From contig JAHENE010000030.1 of NCBI GenBank assembly GCA_024643305.1, positions 1-13,113 of the forward strand: DNA of 13,113 nucleotides, in the 5' to 3' direction. The stretch comes from Thiobacillaceae bacterium. GTDB taxonomy: Bacteria > Pseudomonadota > Gammaproteobacteria > Burkholderiales > Thiobacillaceae. Below the pieces are notes generated by a model that worked only from the letters and a program-made list of their open reading frames with translations, did not search any database and was not told the origin of the DNA. A program made the position numbers and the translations under genes. This document shows, in pieces, positions 7,469 to 13,113 of this stretch (its first letter is position 1; each line of letters opens with the position of its first letter).

Positions 7469-8503
7469 TCAGAGTCCCGGATACATTCGTCCTGCGTTCA
7501 GGATGCCGCGCGGGTCGAACTGTTGCTTGAGGCGCCGGTGATATTTCATCAAGGCGTCGGGCAAGGGTTGGAATACGCCGGCAGTCTTGTCACCGGAATA
7601 CAGAGTGGCATGTCCAACGTGCGCAGCAGCACGTGCGCGGATTTCCGTTGCGGGCGCATCGCTTTTGAGCCAGCGTTCGGCGCCGCCCCAGTTGATGAAT
7701 TGTTTGCCCGGCAATGACAGTGCTGGTGTGGTCGAAGGCAGCGACAATCGCCACAAAGGTACTTCATCCTGAAAGAATGCTGCGCTATGGTCGCGCAGGC
7801 CTTTCCAGAACTCCGCGCCATGCTCATGCACTTCGCCACCCAGCTTGTTGTGTGCTGCATGCACGGAGCTTTCCGCGCCGGAAAGCCGAACCGTGAACAC
7901 ACCGGAGAGCCACGCCCCGGCGGAAAGGGGGATGGGCTTGCCTGCCCATTCATTCATGCGGCGCAGGGCTTCGGTTTCGTCACACTCGAATTGCATTGTC
8001 ATTTCGCTTTGCGGCTTGGGCAGCACCTTGAGCGAAGCTTGCAGCAGCACACCAAGTGTCCCCAGCGCGCCTACCATCAGGCGCGAGACATCGTAACCCG
8101 CCACGTTCTTGATGACTTGTCCGCCGAACTTGAGATGTTGGCCGTTGCCGTCGAGGATTTCCATGCCCAGCACGAAGTCGCGCGCAGAACCCGTGTAAGG
8201 ACGGCGCGGCCCGGAAAGGCCGCAAGCCAGTGTGCCACCGAGCGTGGAGGTGGTGCCATAGTGCGGGGGCTCGAACGCCAGCATCTGGCCATGCCGGTCG
8301 AGCAGCGCTTCGATTTCGGCAAGTGGAGTGCCGCAGCGGGCGGTCAAAACCAGTTCCCCGGGCTCGTAACTGACGATACCGGTGTTGGCGGAGACATCCA
8401 ACACTTCGCCGGCAATGTTCTCGCCATGCCAGTCCTTGGTGCCGCCAGCGCGGATGCGAAGCGGCGTTTGGGCGGCACGGATAATCTCGGCAATTTTCTG
8501 CAT
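7469..8503 (-). CDS. glcE: Glycolate oxidase FAD-binding subunit GlcE
   Basis: Second flavoprotein subunit of glycolate oxidase, a shorter paralogue of GlcD with a PCMH-type FAD-binding domain. It has 344 residues, close to the usual 350. FAD-binding features seen are RAGGTKDWHG (18-27), the STLGGTLACGLSGPRRPYTG stretch (86-105) and KNVAGYDVSRLMVGALGTLG (132-151), and the C-terminus ends FDPRGILNAGRMYPG, typical of the FAD-linked oxidase C-terminal domain. It begins 6 bases after the glcD stop and ends 2 bases before the glcF start. Its role alongside GlcD is known from genetics in E. coli, where all three subunits are required. It is intact. Confidence 0.94.
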   Translation of the reverse strand: MQKIAEIIRAAQTPLRIRAGGTKDWHGENIAGEVLDVSANTGIVSYEPGELVLTARCGTPLAEIEALLDRHGQMLAFEPPHYGTTSTLGGTLACGLSGPRRPYTGSARDFVLGMEILDGNGQHLKFGGQVIKNVAGYDVSRLMVGALGTLGVLLQASLKVLPKPQSEMTMQFECDETEALRRMNEWAGKPIPLSAGAWLSGVFTVRLSGAESSVHAAHNKLGGEVHEHGAEFWKGLRDHSAAFFQDEVPLWRLSLPSTTPALSLPGKQFINWGGAERWLKSDAPATEIRARAAAHVGHATLYSGDKTAGVFQPLPDALMKYHRRLKQQFDPRGILNAGRMYPGL

Positions 8504-8509
8504 CTCGGA

Positions 8510-9964
8510 TTAGAACCTTGGCAATTCAGGGAAGGGCAGCTTGCCACCCGGCACGTGCATGGCGCCATATTCGGCACAGCGGTGAAGCGTGGGCACAGCT
8601 TTGCCGGGATTGAGCAGGCCGTCTGAATCAAAACAGGCTTTGACACCGTGGAATGCCTGCAATTCGTCTGACCCGAATTGCACGCACATCTGGTTGATTT
8701 TTTCGACACCAACGCCGTGTTCGCCGGTGATGGTGCCGCCATGTTCCACGCACAATTCCAGAATATCGGCACCCAGGCGCTCGGCTTTTTGCCAGGCATT
8801 GGGCTGGTTGGCGTCATACAGAATCAAAGGGTGCAAATTCCCATCGCCAGCATGGAACACGTTGGCCACAGGCAGGGCATATTCCACAGAGAGTTCCGCA
8901 ATGCGTCTCAAAACCGCAGGCAGGGCTTTTCTTGGAATGGTGCCGTCCATGCAGTAGTAGTCAGGGGCCAACCGGCCTACAGCCGGGAAGGCGGCCTTAC
9001 GCCCGGCCCAGAATTTTTTCTGTTCGGCCTCGTCACGTGCAGTGCGGACTTCGGTGGCGCCGGAGGCAAGCAAAACCTCGCGCACGCGCATCACATCTTC
9101 GGACACTTCTTCCTGAGTGCCGTCGACTTCCACCAGCAGGATTGCTTCTGCATCAAGCGGATAGCCTGCATGGGCATAGGCCTCGGCGGCTTCGATCGCC
9201 AGCTTGTCCATCATTTCCAGACCGGCAGGCAGTATTCCGCCGGAGATGATTGCGCCCACGGCAGCGCCACCTTTTTCAACGTCATCAAAGGCAGCCAGCA
9301 CCACCTGTGTGCGCTCGGGTTTGGGCAGGAGCTTGACCGTGATTTCCAGTGTGACGGCCAGCATACCTTCGGAACCTATCATCAAGGCAGACAAATCATA
9401 TCCGGGCGAATCCATCGCTTCGGAGCCAATCACCAGTTCTTCGCCCTCAATGGTCAGCACGCGGATCGACAGCACGTTATGCACGGTCAGGCCGTATTTA
9501 AGGCAATGCACACCGCCTGAATTTTCTGCCACGTTGCCGCCGATTGTGCAGGCAATTTGCGAGGATGGATCGGGCGCGTAGTAAAGTCCGTATGCCGCGG
9601 CAGCTTCGGAAATGGCAAGATTGCGCACACCCGGCTGCACACGTGCGGTTCTTGAGGCGGGATCGATGTGCAAAATGCGGTTGAACTTGGTCATGGCCAG
9701 CAGCACGGCACCATCGACGGGCAGGGCGCCGCCCGATACACCGGTCCCTGCGCCGCGGAACACCACGGGCGTTCCGGTTTCGCGGCAGGCAGCCAGCACT
9801 TGTCTGACCTGTTCCTCGGTTTCCGGCAATGCCACTACGTCCGGCGTGTTGCGGAACGCAGTGAGGCCATCGGACTCAAATGGTTTCAAATCCTCGCGCA
9901 CCAGCAACAGGCAATGTGGTGGCAGAATGGATTGCAGTCGGCGGATAACTTCGTTGGAAATCAT
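8510..9964 (-). CDS. glcD: Glycolate oxidase catalytic FAD subunit GlcD
   Basis: Catalytic FAD subunit that oxidises glycolate (and often D-lactate) to the 2-oxo acid. It has 484 residues, near the usual 499. The FAD-binding PCMH domain shows PVVFRGAGTGVSGGA (66-80), a long motif from YYAPDPSSQ (128-136) to GGNVAENSGG (142-151) and GSEGML (197-202). The C-terminal oxidase domain carries NVFHAGDGNLHP (368-379), TGEHGVGVEK (413-422) and LLNPGK (450-455), which hold the substrate and metal-binding histidines of the family. It is the first gene of glcD-glcE-glcF and is transcribed divergently from the neighbouring transporter. The ATG at 9964 has no obvious Shine-Dalgarno. In an autotroph it would serve photorespiration-like salvage of phosphoglycolate; that use is inferred. 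D-lactate dehydrogenase is an alternative for a lone GlcD, but the E and F neighbours argue against it. Confidence 0.95.
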   Translation of the reverse strand: MISNEVIRRLQSILPPHCLLLVREDLKPFESDGLTAFRNTPDVVALPETEEQVRQVLAACRETGTPVVFRGAGTGVSGGALPVDGAVLLAMTKFNRILHIDPASRTARVQPGVRNLAISEAAAAYGLYYAPDPSSQIACTIGGNVAENSGGVHCLKYGLTVHNVLSIRVLTIEGEELVIGSEAMDSPGYDLSALMIGSEGMLAVTLEITVKLLPKPERTQVVLAAFDDVEKGGAAVGAIISGGILPAGLEMMDKLAIEAAEAYAHAGYPLDAEAILLVEVDGTQEEVSEDVMRVREVLLASGATEVRTARDEAEQKKFWAGRKAAFPAVGRLAPDYYCMDGTIPRKALPAVLRRIAELSVEYALPVANVFHAGDGNLHPLILYDANQPNAWQKAERLGADILELCVEHGGTITGEHGVGVEKINQMCVQFGSDELQAFHGVKACFDSDGLLNPGKAVPTLHRCAEYGAMHVPGGKLPFPELPRF

Positions 9965-10001
9965 GTTGGCATTCTAAGCTATCTGTTCAGTTGGAAAGCC
10001 T

Positions 10002-10010
10002 TGCTAAAAT
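10002..10010 (+). promoter_or_regulatory. Extended -10 promoter candidate for the AI-2E family gene
   Basis: TGCTAAAAT matches the extended -10 pattern TGnTATAAT with one difference, 21 bases before the ATG at 10032, in the 67-base divergent gap with glcD. No good -35 box lies at the expected distance, which extended -10 promoters can tolerate. No equally good promoter for glcD was found in the gap. Confidence 0.35.
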
Positions 10011-10020
10011 CGTGGGAAAT

Positions 10021-10025
10021 AGGAG
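10021..10025 (+). promoter_or_regulatory. Ribosome binding site fixing the start at 10032
   Basis: AGGAG lies 6 bases before the ATG at 10032. This spacing favours that ATG over the TTG at 10029, which would leave only 3 bases. Confidence 0.7.
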
Positions 10026-10031
10026 ACGTTG

Positions 10032-11045
10032 ATGGCCACTGCTGCCACAAAACATGAATGGACTGCCTGGGCCCTGATGGCCGCCGCGCTGATTTTCACC
10101 CTGCAGGCAAAACTGCTCCCCGCGCTTCTTGCTGGCCTGTTGGTGTACGAGCTGGTTGTCATGCTTTCCCCACGATTTGTTGGTGGCAAACTGTCGCACA
10201 GCCGCGCCAAGATGGTTGTAGTGGCATTGATATCCGCAACGGTTCTGAGTGTCTTGATTGGCGCAGTGCTGGGCGCAATCGCCTACTACAAGGCCGAGGG
10301 CGGCAGTTACACAGCGCTGCTGAAAAACATGGCGGAGGTCATCGAAAACTCGCGCAACCTGATGCCATCGTGGATTGCCGAATATCTGCCGCAGGGCGAC
10401 GAGTCCCAAGTTCGCGCTACGCTTTCGGAGTGGCTTCGCGAGCATGCCCAGGAAATCAAGACGTTCGGTGGAACGGCCGGGCATGCCCTGGCGATGGTGA
10501 TCATAGGACTCATCGTGGGTTCTTTCGTGGCATTGAACGAAGGCCGGGAAAAAAACCTGCCCGGCCCGCTTGCGCAGGCAATGTCTGGTCGGGTCAATCA
10601 TCTGGGGCATGCCTTTCGCAAGGTGGTGTTTGCCCAGGTGAGAATTTCCCTGCTTAATACGGCGCTTACCGGACTGTACCTTGCGGTGGTGTTGCCATCG
10701 CTTGGTGTTGAACTTCCCTTCATCAAGACCATGATCATCATTACGTTTGTTGTGGGTTTGATGCCGGTGCTGGGCAACCTGATTTCCAACACCGTCATTG
10801 TCATCATTTCATTCAACCATTCCCTGCAGATTGCGTTTGCCTCACTAGGGTTTTTGGTGATCATTCATAAACTCGAATACTTTCTGAATGCGCGCATCAT
10901 CGGCGGGCAGATCAAGGCTTACACCTGGGAACTACTGACGGCCATGCTGGTGATGGAGGCAGCATTCGGTGTGTCAGGCGTGATCGCGGCACCGGTGTTT
11001 TACGCCTATCTCAAGCGCGAGCTTGCCGAGCGGAATCTGATCTGA
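10032..11045 (+). CDS. AI-2E family (PerM/UPF0118) membrane transporter
   Basis: Polytopic inner-membrane protein, 337 residues, of the AI-2E transporter family. Members include autoinducer-2 exporters, PerM-type permeases and Na+/H+ antiporters, so the substrate cannot be named. Hydrophobic segments are seen at about 12-25, 28-47, 60-86, 149-168, 205-222, 229-248, 250-276 and 300-327, with a polar extramembrane stretch at 87-148 as is usual. The conserved C-terminal half shows MPVLGNLISN (244-253) and HKLEYFLNARIIGGQI (279-294). The ATG at 10032 is chosen over a TTG three bases upstream because of a well-placed AGGAG. It diverges from glcD by 67 bases and overlaps the convergent kinase gene by 35 bases at its 3' end. 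No link to glycolate metabolism is evident. Confidence 0.9.
   Translation: MATAATKHEWTAWALMAAALIFTLQAKLLPALLAGLLVYELVVMLSPRFVGGKLSHSRAKMVVVALISATVLSVLIGAVLGAIAYYKAEGGSYTALLKNMAEVIENSRNLMPSWIAEYLPQGDESQVRATLSEWLREHAQEIKTFGGTAGHALAMVIIGLIVGSFVALNEGREKNLPGPLAQAMSGRVNHLGHAFRKVVFAQVRISLLNTALTGLYLAVVLPSLGVELPFIKTMIIITFVVGLMPVLGNLISNTVIVIISFNHSLQIAFASLGFLVIIHKLEYFLNARIIGGQIKAYTWELLTAMLVMEAAFGVSGVIAAPVFYAYLKRELAERNLI
11011..11045. other. 35-base convergent overlap of two coding regions
   Basis: The stop of the plus-strand transporter (TGA at 11043-11045) lies inside the minus-strand kinase gene, whose own TGA is at 11011-11013. Any terminator for either gene must lie inside the other, and the two messages share complementary 3' ends. 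Confidence 0.85.
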
Positions 11046-12363
11046 CTTCCTCCATGCCTTTCAGCCGCTTGTAGGCTGTGGTCAATGCTGACTCGTCGCC
11101 CACGTTGCCAGGGAATATGACAACAGGCAGGCCGGGGTAACGGGAATGGTCCTCGGGGCATTTCACTACGGAGCAGCCTGGCAGGATCTGGCCCAGCACG
11201 CGCGATGCCTTCAAGGCCAATCCCTCCGACAGCACATCGTTGGAGGTGATGCCGCCCTTGCTGACCAGAAAGCCAAGCGTGGTTGGCAGCTGTTTCACGA
11301 TATCCATCAGAGTGCCGGATACCTGGGTACCAAATTCCAGCCGTTCCTGCTGGGTGTTAAATTGACGCTCAATACGGCTGGTGTAGATGACCGGCGTAAG
11401 GCCTGCTCCATGCAGGGTGAAAGCATCATTTACAGCTTTCCACACAATGCCAGCGCGCTCTTGCGGCAAGCGGCTGACGTCGATTTCCATTGCGGCGGTA
11501 CCGGGTGCTTGCAGGAGTTGGGCAAGCTGGAGGGTGGTCTTCTTGACATGCGACCCGACAATCACTGCACCGGGGCGGCCTTCACGAACGAATGTCGACA
11601 TGGCTTCTGCGGGTACTGGTTGCGGTTTTAATCCAGCCAGCGCGGTTAGCAGCGAGGCAGCGCTGCGGAACAGGAAGCGCTTGCCCTGGGACGCGGCTTC
11701 CTTGAGTTGCGCGGCGAAATGATTCAGGTCATTCTGGGTTTCGGCATCCACCACGCAACAGGCATTGTTCTTAAGCGCCAAAAGGCGCGGCAAAACATTG
11801 CCCCGCACATCACCCAGCTGAAAGCGGTGCACTTCGTTTGCACGGATTTGGCCGCCAGTTTTTTCTTCCACGTAATCCGGCAGGTAACTGTGCCTGTAGC
11901 CAAACACCGAGTCTTTGGCGAATTCGGTTTCGTGCACCGGCACCGGTTTTCCATCCACCATCAGGTAGTGAATGCTGTCGCGGGTGATGCGGCCGCCCTC
12001 GAAAAAAGCCGGGACCAGAAAATGCGCATCGAAGGGGCCGAGCGTTTCCGCGATGACATTGGTTTCCACCGGGTAATGCCCGCGCAGGGTGGAGTCGGAG
12101 CGGCTCACCAGGATGGGGTTGATCGCCTGGCCTTCTGTGGACATCCTGTCGAGGCCCCCCCGCAGGTTGAGGCAAATCTCGCGCGTGACGCGCGCAGCCG
12201 ATTCCGCATCCATGCCGCGGGTGTTGGACAGGACGAAGAACAGCGGCGAGCTGTCCTTCAATCCCTGCATGAGCGTGTCCGTATCCCAGCGGGTCAGCAG
12301 CAGACAGCCGTGAACTGTCTGCGAGCCGGTAGGGTCGTCATCGATGACGATAATCTTGTTCAT
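11011..12363 (-). CDS. Four-carbon acid sugar kinase family protein (DUF1537)
   Basis: Kinase of the DUF1537 family, whose characterised members phosphorylate four-carbon acid sugars such as D-threonate, L-threonate or D-erythronate at O4 with ATP. It has 450 residues. The N-terminal substrate-binding domain shows IDDDPTGSQT (7-16), LSNTRG (45-50), VSRSDSTLRGHYPVE (86-100) and AFFEGGRITRDS (119-130). The C-terminal nucleotide-binding domain shows VSKGGITSNDVL (367-378), LGQILPGCSVVK (390-401) and FPGNVGD (417-423). It starts 3 bases after the phosphoketolase stop, so the two genes form an operon. The dehydrogenase (PdxA2-type) or aldolase/decarboxylase partners common in threonate pathways are absent here, so the substrate is open. 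Its last 11 codons overlap the convergent transporter gene. Confidence 0.88.
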   Translation of the reverse strand: MNKIIVIDDDPTGSQTVHGCLLLTRWDTDTLMQGLKDSSPLFFVLSNTRGMDAESAARVTREICLNLRGGLDRMSTEGQAINPILVSRSDSTLRGHYPVETNVIAETLGPFDAHFLVPAFFEGGRITRDSIHYLMVDGKPVPVHETEFAKDSVFGYRHSYLPDYVEEKTGGQIRANEVHRFQLGDVRGNVLPRLLALKNNACCVVDAETQNDLNHFAAQLKEAASQGKRFLFRSAASLLTALAGLKPQPVPAEAMSTFVREGRPGAVIVGSHVKKTTLQLAQLLQAPGTAAMEIDVSRLPQERAGIVWKAVNDAFTLHGAGLTPVIYTSRIERQFNTQQERLEFGTQVSGTLMDIVKQLPTTLGFLVSKGGITSNDVLSEGLALKASRVLGQILPGCSVVKCPEDHSRYPGLPVVIFPGNVGDESALTTAYKRLKGMEEVRSDSARQARA

Positions 12364-12366
12364 GTT

Positions 12367-13113
12367 TTATCCGAGCATGCTCTTCGCACGGCTTGCAATC
12401 TCGGCGGCAGAAAGGCCGTTGAAGGCCATGATCTCGCCTGGGCTTGCGGTGGTTTCGCCGCGCTTCCAGCACATCACGTCGCGGCTGGCTGCCCGGCTGC
12501 GGATAAGCACCGGCTCCAGCGTGGCACTGGGGCCTCCGGAGATGGCAATCAGTGCCTTGCCGTTGAAGAGCTGATTGAAGCTGGTGTCGTCCATGAAGTT
12601 GCCATCCGCCTCTGAAACAGTGTCCCAGGCAACGTCCGTTGGACGGTACAGGCGGCGCGGATTCGCGATGCTGACAATGCGCACGCGCTTGCCTTCGGCC
12701 TCAAGCATGTCCTTGGCTTCGAACGCCGGCAGCAGGACCATGTCACCGGCCGCAGCCAGCACCACATCGGCTTCCTCCGAGCCGGCTGTCTGGTAAAGCG
12801 TGATGGCGCCACGCCTGATCGCGTCGCGTGCCTGATCAAGCGTCGTGTAAACCGGCAGGGGCGACTTCGAGGCAAAGATCGCGATAGTCTTGTTGAAGCT
12901 GCCCAGCGCCCACTCGTAAGCCGCCTGGATCATATTGGCATCGGCCGGGAATAGCGCATAGGAGTTGCCGTTCTTCATCTGCGCGGCTACGTAGTTCTCA
13001 ATTTCCGGGCGCTGATGGGTCCAGCCGTTGCGGCCCTGCTCGAGCGCACCGGCGGTGAACATGCAAACAGCTGCGGGTGTCTTGCGGCGCAGTTCGGCCA
13101 TGGCCTGGGCAAC
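12367..13113 (-). CDS. Phosphoketolase, C-terminal part (5' end off the window)
   Basis: Thiamine diphosphate enzyme that splits xylulose 5-phosphate (and often fructose 6-phosphate) with phosphate to acetyl phosphate and glyceraldehyde 3-phosphate (or erythrose 4-phosphate). The frame is open through base 13113, reading VAQA before the ATG at 13101, so that ATG is internal and the gene is partial: 248 codons plus stop, about the last third of a protein that is normally near 800 residues. Counting from that ATG, NGWTHQRPE (25-33) corresponds to the family's NGFxHQ motif with its conserved histidine, FPADANMIQAA (51-61) to the PPDAN segment, and ASKSPLPVYTTLDQA (77-91) to the GKQPLPQW segment; the XFP C-terminal domain follows. 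The family match was made by eye and diverges from lactic acid bacterial enzymes, so substrate preference is not predicted. It is followed at 3 bases by the kinase gene. Confidence 0.82.
   Translation of the reverse strand, partial: VAQAMAELRRKTPAAVCMFTAGALEQGRNGWTHQRPEIENYVAAQMKNGNSYALFPADANMIQAAYEWALGSFNKTIAIFASKSPLPVYTTLDQARDAIRRGAITLYQTAGSEEADVVLAAAGDMVLLPAFEAKDMLEAEGKRVRIVSIANPRRLYRPTDVAWDTVSEADGNFMDDTSFNQLFNGKALIAISGGPSATLEPVLIRSRAASRDVMCWKRGETTASPGEIMAFNGLSAAEIASRAKSMLG

Noticed and set aside
7787..9520. Long plus-strand frames opposite glcE and glcD (for example 7787-8626 and 8678-9520)
   Set aside because: They lie entirely antisense to well-recognised genes and read as low-complexity shadow sequence of GC-rich codons.
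9971..9976. TAGAAT on the minus strand as a -10 box for glcD
   Set aside because: It lies only 7 bases before the ATG and no -35 box is found at the right distance.
11707..12615. 302-codon plus-strand frame opposite the kinase and phosphoketolase genes
   Set aside because: It is antisense to two recognised genes, spans their junction, and shows no domain.
1..13113. CRISPR array, tRNA or rRNA genes
   Set aside because: No regularly spaced identical repeats, no cloverleaf-like sequence with conserved T-arm, and no rRNA stretches were seen on either strand.

Overview
The window looks like a chromosome segment of a betaproteobacterium, probably an autotroph of the Nitrosomonadales type. This is an inference from two things: a three-gene glycolate oxidase set (glcD-glcE-glcF, which disposes of glycolate made by the RuBisCO oxygenase side reaction) and a phosphoketolase followed by a four-carbon acid sugar kinase. 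No rRNA, tRNA or marker protein is present to fix the taxon.

Layout. Bases 1-840 (+) are the C-terminal part of an IS110-family transposase that runs off the left edge. Bases 841-1185 carry no gene. Bases 1186-5523 (-) are one intact 1445-residue protein with an N-terminal DUF4062 (TIR-like) domain, a central NACHT/STAND ATPase and a long C-terminal region. This is the architecture of single-gene anti-phage STAND sensors related to Avs. Bases 5524-6248 form a gene-free spacer with several short hairpins and degenerate short repeats. Bases 6249-9964 (-) hold glcF, glcE and glcD in transcription order D-E-F with gaps of 6 and 2 bases. Bases 10032-11045 (+) encode an AI-2E/PerM-family membrane protein divergent from glcD. 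Bases 11011-12363 (-) encode a DUF1537 four-carbon acid sugar kinase that overlaps the transporter tail to tail. Bases 12367-13113 (-) are the 3' third of a phosphoketolase gene cut by the right edge.

Interpretation. The right half (6249-13113) is ordinary, compact central metabolism. The left part (1-6248) is accessory: a transposase, loosely packed spacers and a lone large defence-like gene next to the 3' end of a housekeeping operon. The DUF4062-STAND protein is the candidate for a little-described system. It appears self-contained, since no second effector or regulator gene accompanies it within the window.
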